A stretch of DNA of 64,000 bases from Apodemus sylvaticus (GCF_947179515.1 NC_067485.1:75370646-75434645), one strand, 5' to 3'; shown: positions 1 through 10,030, numbered from the stretch's first letter. Notes: generated by a model from the sequence alone, not told the origin. Numbers and translations: made by a program.

Positions 1-59
1 GGGATTGGGAGCCTGTCAAGGCTCTAATGAAAAGGAAAGAAAAGAATTTTCTTTTTGTA

Positions 60-450
60 GATAGAGATTGATTTAAGATAAGATGGCTTGATGATTGAGT
101 GATCAGATATGGGTATCAAAGATGAGAAAGAACCACACAGCTTAGGATAAAAAGATGGCGGACCCATTGGTGATAAGGGACAGCCAGGAGCAAAAGGTCC
201 TCAGGAAAGAGGCCAAGTTTAGTTTTGAGCATGTTGCATTTACATAGCTGCTTGTCCTTCAGACAGAGATAATGGATACGTGTGCTAGGGTGTGTATTTG
301 AGAGTCAACCTGATGTAGGTTATGGATGTTGATGAGATAGTCCAAGAGGAGTCGACAGAGAAGAAAACAGATATGATGGATATCCTGAGGAAAAAAAAGA
401 TAGGAAGAGACCTGCACTGATGAGGAGAGGGAAAGGCGCAGGCTGCCAGT
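60..450 (+). repeat. Degraded ancient mammalian interspersed repeat (family not named)
   Basis: The stretch around 215-400 (words such as agttttgagcatgttgcatt and gatgttgatgagatagtcca) resembles a common ancient mammalian repeat carrying a 'tttggacatgttgagtttgag' type block. It has no open frame of note. The family name and edges cannot be fixed by eye, and the assignment is tentative. Confidence 0.35.
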
Positions 451-928
451 TGATTCTTGCTCAGTAAATAAGGACCAGGAATCCGGTAGGTAGACTCACT
501 GTAGCAGACAGTGGGGACTTTGCCTTTTTGATGTTAGGATCCTAACATTTCTCATTGTTTCCTGCACTCATGTGGATGCTCAGCGATGCTAAATAAGTAG
601 GCTGGGCCTTAGAAGGAAATTCCAAGAGTTGGCTGTGGCCACAGAGTCTTATGCCACCAAAATTGAAGACAAGGACTGGGAATCGTCCATCAGGTCTGGG
701 AGGTTATCTGCGACAGTAAGGGGAACAGTTTCAGCAGAATGGTTTGGGGAGAGGTCAGAATGCACAGTGAAGCGTGAGTGGTCCAGAGATGGTGACAGAG
801 TGGTCCAGAGAGGTTTCTGCTTTCTCAAGAAACAAGACTGCAGGCTGTGGATGTCTGGCAAGTGCAGAGTACCTGCTCTAGTGTGTATGAGGCCCTGGTT
901 GGAAACCCTCCTCCATACTGCACAAAAC
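451..928. other. Unassigned sequence
   Basis: Unassigned DNA. Short open frames on both strands (about 100 codons) have no recognisable domain and overlap each other, as expected by chance. No splice-site or promoter arrangement is evident. Confidence 0.5.
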
Positions 929-976
929 ACAGCATGATGGAGGAGGCTTGCAGCACCAGTTCTCAAGAAGTAGAGG
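929..976 (+). repeat. B1 SINE, left half, cut by an L1 insertion
   Basis: The sequence from agcatgatggaggaggctt to aagaagtagagg matches the left half of a diverged B1 (the cluster equivalent to 'gtggtggcgcaggcctgtaatcccagc' and 'gaggcagagg'). The matching right half resumes at 2103, after the L1. The last 12 bases (965-976) are the L1 target site. Confidence 0.7.
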
Positions 977-2102
977 ACATCGGTACAGGGGGAAAGTTCC
1001 TGAACAGAACACCAATAGCCTATGCTCTAAGATCAAGATTTGACAAATGGGACCTCATAAAATTACAAAGTTTCTGTAAAGCAAAGGACACCATCAAAAG
1101 GACAAATCGGCAAATTGGGAAAAGATCTTCACCAACCCTACATCAGATAGAGGGCTAATATCCAATATATACAAAGAACTCAAGAAGCTAGACCCCAGAA
1201 AACCAAATAACCCTATTTAAAAATGGGGTGCAGAGTTAAACAAAGAATTCTCACCTGAAGAACTCCGGATGGTGGAGAAACATCTTAAAAAATGCTCAAC
1301 TTCATTAGTCATCGGGGAAATGAAAATCAAAACAACCCTGAGATTTCACTTTACACCAGTCAGAATGGCTAAAATTAAAAACTCAGGAGACAACAGGTGC
1401 TGGCGAGGATGTGGAGAAAGAGGAACACTCCTCCACTGCTGGTGGGGTTGCAAATTGGTACAACCACTCTGGAAATCAGTCTGGCAGTTCCTCAGAAAAC
1501 TGGGCACATCACTTCTGAAAGATCCTGCTATACCACTTCTGGGCATATACCCAGAGGATTCCCCAGCATGTAATAAGGATATATGTTCCACTATGTTCAT
1601 AGCAGCCCTATTTATAATAGCCAGAAGCTGGAAAGAACCCAGGTATCCCTCAACGGAAGAATGGATGCAAAAAATGTGGTATATATACACAATGGAGTAC
1701 TATTCAGCCATTAGAAACAATGAATTCATGAAATTCTTAGGCAAATGGATGGACCTGGAGAACATCATACTAAGTGAGGTAACCCAGTCTCAAAAGATCA
1801 ATCATGGTATGCACTCACTAATAAGTGGATATTAGCCTGGAAAACTGGAATACCCAAAACATAATCCACACATCAAATGAGGTACAAGAAAAATGGAGGA
1901 GTGGCCCCTGGTTCTGGAAAGACTCAGTGTAGCAGTATAAGGCAAAACCAGAACAGGGAAGTGGGAAGGGGTGCATGGGAGAACAGGGGGAGGGAAGGAG
2001 GCTTATGTGACTTTTGGGGAGTGGGGGCCAGAAATGGGGAAATCATTTGAAATGTAAATAAAAAATTATATTGAATAAAAAAAATCTACAGAGGAAAAAA
2101 AA
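977..2102 (+). mobile_element. 5'-truncated L1 (LINE-1), ORF2 3' end plus 3' UTR and A-tail
   Basis: About 1.13 kb of murine L1: the ORF2 3' portion, the stop at about 1833, a 3' UTR ending in the typical 'catttgaaatgtaaataaa' block, and an A-rich tail (2058-2102). It is flanked by an exact 12-bp duplication, aagaagtagagg, at 965-976 and 2103-2114, which is the signature of target-primed reverse transcription. The copy is dead: 5'-truncated, with a frameshift near 1110-1140. Confidence 0.95.
1269..1835 (+). pseudogene. L1 ORF2 C-terminal remnant (188 codons open)
   Basis: This open frame is the C-terminal end of the L1 ORF2 protein, downstream of the endonuclease and reverse transcriptase domains, which are absent here. 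It contains the cysteine-rich segment CWRGCGERGTLLHCWWGC (about residues 44-61), followed by the family's conserved tail that ends at the normal ORF2 stop. The apparent start at 1269 is just an internal methionine. The upstream part of the frame (from about 977) is in a different phase because of a frameshift near 1110-1140, so no functional product is possible. The 5' truncation and A-tail show it arrived as a retrotransposed copy. Confidence 0.9.
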
Positions 2103-2203
2103 AAGAAGTAGAGGTAGGAGGATCAAGAATTCAAAGTCATCCTTGGTATAGCAAGTTGAAGTCCAGCCTGGTCTGCATGAGGTACTGTTTAAAAGAAAAG
2201 GGG
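2103..2203 (+). repeat. B1 SINE, right half (continuation of 929-976)
   Basis: The motif gtaggaggatcaagaattca followed by gtccagcctggtctgcatga is the B1 right half ('caggaggatcaggagttcaag ... ccagcctggtctacatgag'). Joined across the L1, it completes a single B1. Confidence 0.8.
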
Positions 2204-2331
2204 AGAAAGGATATTGTGAGTTCAAGACCAGCCTGGTCTACATGAGATACTGTCTAAAAGAAAAGGAGGGGGGAATGGAAGGAAAGAAAGGAAGCAAGAA
2301 AGGAAGGAATTAGGAAAGAAGGAAAAAAAAG
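2204..2331 (+). repeat. Duplicated B1 3' end and purine-rich tail
   Basis: Positions 2215-2265 repeat the B1 3' end at about 2155-2203 (agaccagcctggtctacatg ... ctaaaagaaaagg), forming a tandem partial duplication. A GGAA/GAAA-rich tail to 2331 follows. Expansion of the A-rich SINE tail is the likely origin. Confidence 0.7.
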
Positions 2332-2455
2332 GAGTTGGGTGTGGTGGCACATGTTTTTAACCCTGCATATAGGAAACAGATCTTGACTCTGAGGTCAGTC
2401 TAGTCTATAACAGTGAGCTCCAGGCTAAGGTTACAGGTTGACACAAAAACAATAA
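2332..2455 (+). repeat. B1-type SINE
   Basis: Begins gagttgggtgtggtggcaca, the B1 A-box region, and runs through a diverged right half (gaggtcagtctagtctata ... gagctccaggctaaggttac). It ends in an A-rich tail with AAAC units. Confidence 0.75.
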
Positions 2456-2750
2456 ATAAACAAAACAAACATTTAAAAATACACACAAAGAAAGAAGATA
2501 AAGAGAAAAAGAGTAGACTAGGAAGAAAAGAGACACTGGTGCCAGAAAATGCCAGTGCCCCTTAAACTGCCCAAGATTGTAGTTCCTAGAACTCCTTGCC
2601 ACGGCCCAGCTGACTCTTGCCTTCTAGCCTTGACTGGCTTAGGTGCCCCAGGCTGGCCATGACGTTTTTGCTCCAGCCTCACAGGCATAGATTTTATAAA
2701 GTTCTGATGTATGGGGCTCCTCCCTCCCTGACTTCTACCTCTTGTTGTTC
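2456..2750. other. Unassigned sequence between SINE and L1
   Basis: A-rich at the left (SINE tail), then ordinary sequence up to the target site of the minus-strand L1. No gene or further repeat recognised. Confidence 0.5.
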
Positions 2751-2767
2751 CTGTTCCTCATTCTTTT

Positions 2768-2811
<44 letters not shown>

Positions 2812-2812
2812 T
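2768..2812. repeat. (TTTA)n microsatellite
   Basis: About eleven TTTA units at the 3' end of the minus-strand L1. It is an expanded poly(A) tail. Confidence 0.95.
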
Positions 2813-3191
2813 ATTTTCTATATTCTTTGTTTACATTCCAAATGCTTTCCCCTTTCCCGGTTCCCCCCTCTCCATAAGTCCCATAAGCCCTTTTCCCTCC
2901 ACCCATTCCCCAATCAACCCCTCCCACTTCTCTGTCCTGGTATTCCCCTACAATGGTGGATCAAGCCTTTCCAGGACCAGGGCCCTCTCTTTCCTTCTTC
3001 TTGGGCATCATTTGATATGTTAATTGTGTCTTGAGTATTCACAGCTTCTGGGCTAATTAATATCCACTTTTTAGTGACTCCATTCCATGTGTATTCTTTC
3101 GTGATTGGGTTACCTCACTCAGGATGACATTCTCCAGTTCCACAAACTTGCCTAAGAATTTCATGAATTCAATGTTTTTAAAAGCTGATTA

Positions 3192-3572
3192 CTACTCCAT
3201 AGTGTAAATATACCGTATTTTCTGTATCCATTCCTCTGTTGAGGGACATCTTGATTCTTTCCAGTTTCTGGCTATTATAAATAGGGCTGCTATGAACACA
3301 GTGGACCATATATACTTATTACATGCTGGGGAATCCTCTGGGTATATGCCCAGGAGTGATATAGCAGTCTCCTCTGGTAGTATAATGCCCAGTTTTCTGA
3401 GGAACCACCAGACTGATTTCCAGAGTGGTTGTACTAGCTTGCAATTCCACCAGCAATGGAAGAGCGTACCTCTTTCTCCACATCCTCGCCAACACCTGCT
3501 GTCTCCTGAGTTTTTAATCTTAGCCATTCTGACTGGCGTAAGGTGAAATCTCAGGGTTCTTTTGATTTGCAT
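3192..3572 (-). pseudogene. L1 ORF2 C-terminal remnant (126 codons open)
   Basis: The minus-strand frame encodes the ORF2 C-terminal region with the Cys/His cluster CWRGCGERGTLFHCWWNC (about residues 27-44). The usual final glycine of the cluster is changed to asparagine just before the last cysteine. The frame stops before the normal ORF2 terminus (sequence ...YIYTME then stop). It is a decayed part of the L1 at 2766-4390, without endonuclease or a complete reverse transcriptase. Confidence 0.88.
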
Positions 3573-4018
3573 TTCCTAATGATTAATAATTTTAATCAGG
3601 AACTGAACCTGGGTCCTCTGCAATGCTGAACCTTTCTTAAGGTGCTTCTCAGCCATTTGAAATTCTTCCGGTGAAAATTCTTTGTTTAGCTCTTTACCCC
3701 ATTTTTTAATAGGGTTATTTGGCTCTCTGGAGTCTATCTTCTTGAGTTCTTTGTATATATTAGATATTAGCCCTCTGTCAGATGTAGGGTTGGTGAAGAT
3801 CTTTTCCCAATTTGTTGGTTACCGTTTTGCCCTTTTGACAGTGTCCTTTGCCTTATAGAGACTTTGTAATTTTATGAGGTCCCATTTGTCAATTCTTGAT
3901 CTTAGAGCATGAGCTATTGGTGTTCTGTTCAGGAACTTTTCCCCATGTCCTCAAGGTTCTTCCCCAGTTTCTTTTCTATTAGTTTCAGTGTATCTGGTTT
4001 TATGTGGAAGTCCTTGAT

Positions 4019-4306
4019 CTACTTGGAGTTGAGCTTAGTACAAGGAGACAAGGATGGATCGATTTGCATTCTTCTGCATGCTGACCTCCAGTTGAACCAG
4101 CACCATTTGTTGAAAAGGCTATCTATTTTCCACTGGATAGTTTTAGTTCCTTTGTCGAAGATCAAGTGACCATAGGTGTGTGGGTTCATTTCTAGGTCTT
4201 CAATCCTGTTCCATTGATCCTCCTGCCTGTCACTGTACCAATACCATGCAGTTTTTAACACTATTGCTCTGTAGTACTGCTTGAGGTCCGGGATACTGAT
4301 TCCCAC
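4019..4306 (-). pseudogene. L1 ORF2 internal remnant (95 codons open)
   Basis: This minus-strand frame starts at an internal methionine (GISIPDLKQYYRAIV...) and matches the ORF2 segment downstream of the reverse transcriptase domain. It belongs to the L1 at 2766-4390 and is disconnected by frameshift from the C-terminal fragment at 3192-3572. Confidence 0.85.
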
Positions 4307-4405
4307 AGAAGTTCTTTTACTGTTGAGAATAGTTTTAGCTATCCTGGGTTTTTTGTTATTCCAGATGAATTTGAGAATTGCTCTTTCTAACTGTTCCTCA
4401 TTCTT

Positions 4406-5062
4406 AACTACAAGGCAACTGAGTGTATCAATCCTTTGCTTTCTGAAATTGTGAGAGGGTGGGAGAATTCAAACAAACAAACAAACAAAAAAAAAAGGAA
4501 AGGAAAGACAAAAGTTGCAACTGTAGACAGAATTTCTCATTATAGTTTTATCCCCTTTTCTCTCTGTGTTTTTCTTTTGATCACAGGAAGTAGTCTGAGA
4601 GCTGACAACCAAAATTATCCTTTCAGAATCTCCAGTGGGTTGGTGATAAATTGGGAAGGTAGAGATATCTTTAGCTAACACAAAATCATAGCCCAAAACA
4701 TACTTATTTTGAAGATGCTTTAGAGTGTAGAAGAAAAGCAACACAAAGTTGTGTTTATTGAAACAAACTTTCAATATTGTTATAATTATTGTTGTTGTTG
4801 TTACTCATGGCTACAGAAGGCCACTCTCACACAATCATACAGTGAACTTTGAGCACATTCCTCAGCCCTGCTACTCTACCCTTCTCAGCCTTCTCACCAC
4901 CCCCAGTCTCCTCTAAAGTGAAACTAATCTATATAAACCACTAGGACACACACAAAAAAGTAACAAGCAAAATGTCATAAGCAAAACAGAACAGTGTACT
5001 TTCCTTCTCCCCTTTAACACTTTTGTTTGCGTGTTTTTAATTTGAAAAGAAACATAAATTAA
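4406..5062. other. Unassigned sequence with short A-rich and GTT repeats
   Basis: Contains (AAAC)n and poly(A) at 4472-4505 and a short GTT run at 4785-4802. Nothing else is recognised. Confidence 0.5.
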
Positions 5063-5213
5063 AAATATATATGAGTGTCTGTGTGCATCGAATCTCCGTG
5101 AATGTCAGGATGGTGGTAAGCCAACACATGGGTGCTGGGGTCTGAGCCTGAGGCCTCTGCAAGAGCAACAGGTGCTCTTTGGTGCTGAGCCATCTCTTCA
5201 GTCCCCTTGAGTA
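5063..5213 (-). repeat. B2/B3-type SINE, antisense
   Basis: On + it reads ...ccaacacatgggtgctgggg ... ggtgctgagccatctcttca gtcccc, the reverse complement of the tRNA-derived head of B2/B3 (ggactgaagagatggctcagc). The 3' end is truncated or diverged. Confidence 0.8.
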
Positions 5214-5811
5214 AACTTTCAAAAGCTAATCAATCTATTAGCTATAGACAGCTACTTAATTAACTACTAACAACTTCAAAACAGTGGTTTATTTGATTTG
5301 ATACTATGTACTCTCTGCCACTATAATTTTAATAGTGGATAAATTATGGTGTCTATAAATCACAGCTTGGGAGTTATTTTCAACTTCACTTTTAGTATTT
5401 ATTGCTTGTCTGGGCTCATCTAATTGAAAAGTCTTTTGAGCCCCGTACGTTAGGACAGACATTACAAGTGGATCTGTTTTAATCTGAAAATACTCCCTCT
5501 GCTTCCTTTTTTTTTCTGTCTTTCTTTTAATGTTCAATGAAATATCAGAAACATGGACTTAAAACAAAGTGGTTAAAAAAGGTAGTGTGGTTGTCAGCAT
5601 GATTTATAATGGCAGCTGTCTGTAGTTTTATACAATCGAGTCTTCATTGCACTAAAAACAGGTAAATTAATGTGTGGTTTCGTCCTAACCACAACTCTTA
5701 CCAGGCCCTAGTTCCCAGCTTGCTCCAGTTCACTGTCTTCTTCTTCTTGCAGGTTTGTTTGTGGCTATGAAGCAGCATTGGTCGTTGGACTCTTGATGAG
5801 AAAATGGAGTT
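5214..5811. other. Unassigned AT-rich sequence
   Basis: AT-rich DNA with no recognisable repeat or coding frame apart from a T-run near 5508. Confidence 0.45.
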
Positions 5812-6002
5812 GCAAGACTGGGGAAGCTACTCAGTTGGTCAAGTGTTTGCCTATCAGGTATGAAGCCCTGGCTTCTGTCTCCAGCACGGCAGAACTGGTT
5901 GGTGTGCATGTGCATCTGTAACTCCTGCACTTGAAAAGTAGAAGTTAAAGCTCAGCCTTGGCTACACCACATAGTGGAGGCTATCCTGGGCTACCTAAGA
6001 CC
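5812..6002 (+). repeat. ID/B1 composite SINE (B4-like)
   Basis: A tRNA-like head (ctggggaagctactcagttg ... gtgtttgcctatcaggtatg) is followed by a B1-like half (ggtgtgcatgtgcatctgta ... ggctatcctgggctacctaa). This head-to-tail order is typical of rodent ID-B1 and B4 fusions. Confidence 0.7.
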
Positions 6003-6150
6003 CCCCCTTCTCTGTGTGTGTGTGTGTGTGTGTCTCCTCTTCTCTCTGTCTGGCAGTCTGTCTCACACACACATACACAGGTGGGGAGGCAAGAAAGAAA
6101 ATAAAAATGAAAAAAGAAAGGAAAAGAAGAAACAGGGCGGCAGCAAACTC
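6001..6150. repeat. (GT)n / (CA)n and purine-rich low-complexity block
   Basis: GT run at 6014-6034, CA run at 6063-6078, then an A/G-rich segment to about 6140. Open frames here are repeat translations. Confidence 0.85.
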
Positions 6151-6354
6151 ACACACTGCACAGCTGCAGGAGTCCAGTGTAAGGGAGCCTGGTTTACACT
6201 GCAGTGGGTACTTTCCTCAACTGGTGGAGGGGTCCTGTTTCTGCACGCTTCCAATCCTGATACAAGTTTGGGAACCAACTCCTCTCTTCCCACTCACAGG
6301 GCTCAGGAACATGTTCTCTGTGATTTTTGAGACAGCCAAGGATGGGGAATGAAA

Positions 6355-6450
6355 AAAGACTTCCCAGAGGAAATGGTATTTGAGCTGGTCCTTGAAGGGT
6401 GTGAAGAACTCCACTGATGAGCAATGGAAGAACAGCTTAGCAGGGCTGAT
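6355..6450 (+). repeat. Possible ancient mammalian repeat fragment
   Basis: The phrase gacttcccagaggaaatggt followed by tatttgagctggtccttgaa resembles a widespread ancient mammalian repeat block ('ggcttcctggaggaggtggcatttgag...'). The family is unassigned. Confidence 0.35.
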
Positions 6451-6659
6451 GGGCAAACAGGAAGTACTACCGAAGTTTAGGAGAGAAGGTCTCTGGGTGA
6501 GGCTAAAGAAACAATAATTATGTGTGTGCATCATGTTGCCTGTGAGTGAGCCCAATCTGTATTCCAATATTTATCAGAAAATATGAGCCAGGCAAACAAA
6601 TCAAATGTCTAGAAGGGATCTAATATTTCACTTTATTTTACTATTTTGTTTTACTTTTT

Positions 6660-6812
6660 TAATGCATTTTTTTCTAGACAGGGGTTTTCTGCATATCCAT
6701 GGCTCTCCTGGAACTCACTCTGTAGACTAGGCTGTCCTGGAACTCAGGGATCTGTCTTTCCATTTGCCACCCAAGTGCTGGTATTAAAGGTGTATGTCAC
6801 TATGCCCCTCAG
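6660..6812 (-). repeat. B1 SINE, antisense
   Basis: T-rich start, then ctagacaggggttttctgca ... ctggaactcactctgtagac ... ccacccaagtgctggtatta aagg, a full-length diverged B1 on the minus strand. Confidence 0.92.
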
Positions 6813-7124
6813 GGATTCTATCTAGTGCATTTGAAGTGACTTCTCAGAGATTAAGTCCCAGAATCCCACCCACTGTCTTTAATGATGGGTTTCCTAACCT
6901 TATAAGCCACAGTCATCAAAGGCAGAACACTGTCTTAATTAAGGGCATATTCTAAAGGAGACCTCAGTGGGGTGAGGAAGAGCATGCCATTTGGTTCTAA
7001 AAGAAGTCAATCATCAAACATCAGTAAGGAAAGTAGTAACTCTCTCCAACGCACACTGTGTCCTCAGTCAGTCTGCAGGTTTAATTTTCAATCCTGTTGC
7101 TTCTTTGGCTAGGAGATAGATCTT
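6813..7124. other. Unassigned sequence
   Basis: No repeat or coding signal recognised. Confidence 0.45.
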
Positions 7125-7262
7125 TCCAAAGTTCTTTCTTCTTTATGAGGAAAACAGGGACAGAAATCATGGTGATCTATCTTACCAAGATGATTAGGAG
7201 GATTAAGATAATAAATCTGACATCTCTGATACAGTATGTAGTTAATAAATGGTAGTTCTAAG
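7125..7262 (+). repeat. MIR element, 3' half
   Basis: Tracks the MIR 3' half: gaggaaaacagggacagaaa (for 'atctgtaaaatggggataat'), then gattaggaggattaagataa and finally agttaataaatggtagtt, the MIR 3' end. Diverged, as expected for this old tRNA-derived SINE. Confidence 0.7.
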
Positions 7263-7289
7263 TGGGTGGTGGATCTTCACACTCTATAT

Positions 7290-7450
7290 TTTTAATGAAT
7301 TAATTACTTGTGTGTGTGGGGTGGATCCAGAGGACAGCTTGCAGAAGTTGATTCTCTCTTACCACCATGTGGAGTCCCTGGGATGACTCAGGTTCTGCCT
7401 GACTGCCAGCACTCTTCATCTCCTGAGTCAGTGGACTGGTCAAAATTGTT
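7290..7450 (-). repeat. B4-family SINE fragment, antisense
   Basis: On + it runs gatccagaggacagcttgca ... gactcaggttctgcctgact ... gagtcagtggactggtcaaa, the reversed pattern of B4 or related SINEs ('gtcaggcttggtggcaagc ... gagccatctc'). Confidence 0.6.
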
Positions 7451-7864
7451 CTGTATGAAACACTCATCTGCACATTTTATATGTTACATGTTTGCTTAAT
7501 ACTTAATGTGACCCCAAGAGTATGTGAGTCTTATAGTAGCTTTAAAGGGACAGAGATTAGGGGGGGGGTGTATAAAGTGAGGACTCAGGTATTAGAGTCA
7601 ATAGTATCATGTAGAGGAACATCATCATCTACTAGGTATATTTGATAGCCATATACTACACAAGCCCAGGCAGTACTGGAGGAGATTCCAATTGATTGAT
7701 CAAAGAAACTCTGTGTGGTTAAAACTACAAGGAGGAGCTGAAGATCAGCAGACACGTAGGCTGTGGATATCACATGGAACTGGAGAGAAAGAACATGTCT
7801 GGGATGCAGGGGGCAGGTAAGGTTTGGGTAGCCAGCATCTTTTACTTTTATTGTAATTAAAACA
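7451..7864. other. Unassigned sequence
   Basis: Contains a run of nine Gs (7561-7569). No gene or repeat assigned. Confidence 0.45.
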
Positions 7865-8325
7865 ATATTTGATGTCCAGAATTGCTACAACAAATGATAA
7901 CACAAGCTGGGTAGCTTAAACAAAAAATTTTTCTCATCTTGTCATTCTGAAACCTAGAAGTGCCAACTGAGGTATTGATCATATTGGTTAGGGTAGTCTG
8001 TAGGTGGATAGAGAGGACCCACCCTCACCTCTTTTAGCTTCTTTCTGGTAGCCTAGGAGATCCTCAAGTGGGTATCACCCCTGTCTTTACCTCTTCACAT
8101 GTCTGCCTTCCTGATTCATCTGTCTTTACATGGCATGCTTCCTGTGAGTCTGTGTCTAGTTTATTTTTTCTGGAGAGGACACAGAGTCATACTAGATTAG
8201 CGTCAAGGACCCCAGTGGCCTCACATCCACAGAAACTTGGTTCCAAATAAGGCCATATTCATAGATACAGTGGTCAAGAATTCAATATACCTTTTGATGA
8301 AGCATCATTCAACCTATAGGAGGGG
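7865..8325 (-). repeat. MLT1-type MaLR LTR, minus strand
   Basis: On + it reads gaattgctacaacaaatgat ... aagctgggtagcttaaacaa ... ggttccaaataaggccatat ... gaattcaatatacctttt, the reverse of an ancient MLT1-type LTR (the sense strand would carry the AATAAA and 'gaccttatttgg' blocks). No internal retroviral sequence is adjacent, so it is a solo LTR. Confidence 0.7.
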
Positions 8326-8847
8326 GTTGTCCTATAAGCAATGTGAGTGGTTGAGTCTATCTGCCAGGAAGAGGGAGGGAAATCAGAAGGGAGTGGTCCA
8401 CAGTACTACATGCTAAGCAGAGTAACCCAGACTTGCCAGTAGATCTAGCAGCAAAGGAAGCAAGCTTGGCCCTCCTATCCTTGTGCCCTCTGCAATTTCC
8501 CAGGAGCACTCATCTGGGTTTGTGTTGCTCTTCAACAGTCCCCTGCCTCATCCTCATCCATACTAGAGCAGCCTCACACTGCTGGGAACATCCATTGGGT
8601 GCTGCAGACTGGTGGCAGATGCCTGCTCCCTGGGTGATCTCGCACAGACCTTGTTCTCCCTTGGCATCTCTGTGAAATGCTGGGGTCTGCAGACCTTATC
8701 TAGGCTGAGGCCTGCTCTTGAATGGAGAAGTTTTATTTGATGATGTGAGATGAACTGCATATCCCTCGATTCGTACGTTAAAGTCCCAAAAGATCCCTAG
8801 AGAATTGAGAAGTCTGAGCTTTCACAGAGTAAGAAAGAGGGTTGGTT
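8326..8847. other. Unassigned sequence between the two MLT1-type LTRs
   Basis: An 80-codon open frame at 8433-8675 has no recognisable domain. No splice context is seen. Confidence 0.4.
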
Positions 8848-9665
8848 ATGTGTTAGGTTGGATGGAGTCCTTCCAAACCAGTATCTCAAAGCCATAACCC
8901 TCAGTTCAAAATGAGACTGTATTTGGACATGGAGTCTATAAGGAGGGAATTAAATTAAAACGAGACCCTTAGAGAGCAATCTGATCCAACAGCAATCGTG
9001 TTAGTATATAAAAAAATGAAGTCTGAAACTTTCATTTTTCACCAGTGAATAGTATTTGGCATACTGTTTTTCTTATCTACCCAACCATTTGTGAGCTGCA
9101 GAGAGGGAGGGGCCTTGGAAGGAACGAATTCTGCCAGTATCTTTTTTAAATTAGATATATTCTTTATTTACATTTCAAATGTTGTCCCCTTTCCTGGTTC
9201 CCTCCCCAAACCCGCTAACCTATCCCCCCTCCCCCTGCTCACCAATCTACCCACTCCTGCTTCCTTGTGCTGATATTCCATTACACTGGGGCATCTCAAT
9301 TTCTCAGGACCAAGGGCCTACCTTCCTTTGATGTCCAACAAGGCCATCCTCTGCTACATATGCATCTGGAGCCATGGGTCCCTCCATGCATACTCTTTGG
9401 TTGGTGGTTTAGTCCCTGGGAGCTCTGGGGTTACTGGATGGTTCATATTGTTGTTCCTTCTATGAGGCTGTGAATCTCTTCAGCTCCTTGGGTCTTTTCT
9501 CTAGCTCCTGCACTGTGGACCCTGTGCTCAGTTCAATGGTTATTCTGCCGGTATCTTAATATTGGACTGCCAGCCCTCCTCAGCATGGAACAGCATGGTT
9601 TTGTTGTTTAAACCGTGCAGTCTGTGGGACTTTGTTATTGCACTTCCAGCAAACACAGATTTTGA
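8848..9665 (+). repeat. MLT1-type MaLR LTR, plus strand, interrupted by L1
   Basis: The 5' part (8862-9005) shows gtatctcaaagccataaccc and atgagactgtatttggacat; the 3' part (9558-9665) shows ttgttgtttaaaccgtgcag and ggactttgttattgcacttc, the conserved MLT1 end. A minus-strand L1 occupies 9144-9541. The segment at about 9010-9090 is poorly matched. Confidence 0.7.
9144..9541 (-). mobile_element. Severely 5'-truncated L1 (3' UTR), minus strand
   Basis: About 400 bp of L1 3' region on the minus strand. The + text attctttatttacatttcaa atg is the reverse of the L1 terminal block. It is flanked by a 16-bp duplication at 9128-9143 (attctgccagtatctt) and 9542-9557 (one mismatch). No coding capacity. 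Confidence 0.92.
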
Positions 9666-9729
9666 ATACAACCTTATGGGGTTAATGCTTCAATGAACAT
9701 GGAATAGAAGATGACATCTCTTTAAAATT

Positions 9730-9890
9730 CTACTTTACAGGCTCACCATGTTAGAGCCATATAACATACATGACTGGGGTCGTGAGTTCAACCCCTAGAA
9801 CAAGTGTAAAGGCCAAAGGAGAGAAGTAATTGTAAAAATGTTCTCTGACTCCCATATGTGTATCATGGGATGCAGGCCTTCACAGATGCA
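9730..9890 (+). repeat. B4/B2-type SINE fragment preceding (CA)n
   Basis: The text gggtcgtgagttcaacccct and tctctgactcccatatgtgt matches the head and tail of tRNA-derived rodent SINEs ('gacccgagttcaatccc', 'cctctgacctccacatgtg'). Its tail runs into the CA array, a usual arrangement. Confidence 0.6.
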
Positions 9891-9892
<2 letters not shown>

Positions 9893-9941
<49 letters not shown>

Positions 9942-9942
9942 A
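9893..9942. repeat. (CA)n microsatellite
   Basis: About 25 near-perfect CA units at the 3' end of a SINE. Confidence 0.97.
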
Positions 9943-9967
9943 CACATACACACTCAGTCATACAAAG

Positions 9968-10030
9968 AAAGAGCAAGAGAGGGAGGGAGGGAGGGGTGGA
10001 GGGATGGAGGGAGGGAAAGGGAAAGGGAGG
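9968..10030. repeat. (GGGA)n purine-rich repeat
   Basis: GGGA/GGGAGG units; pure purine over most of the stretch. Confidence 0.9.

Larger units (their letters stand above)
2766..4390 (-). mobile_element. 5'-truncated L1, minus strand, with (TTTA)n tail
   Basis: About 1.6 kb of L1 read on the minus strand: the ORF2 3' portion at right, the 3' UTR at left, and an A-tail expanded into a TTTA array on + (2768-2812). An exact 15-bp duplication, ctgttcctcattctt, flanks it at 2751-2765 and 4391-4405. Open ORF2 fragments at 4019-4306 and 3192-3572 are separated by frameshifts and stops, so the copy is dead. A short segment near 3595-3632 does not fit the L1 and looks like a small internal insertion. 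Confidence 0.95.
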
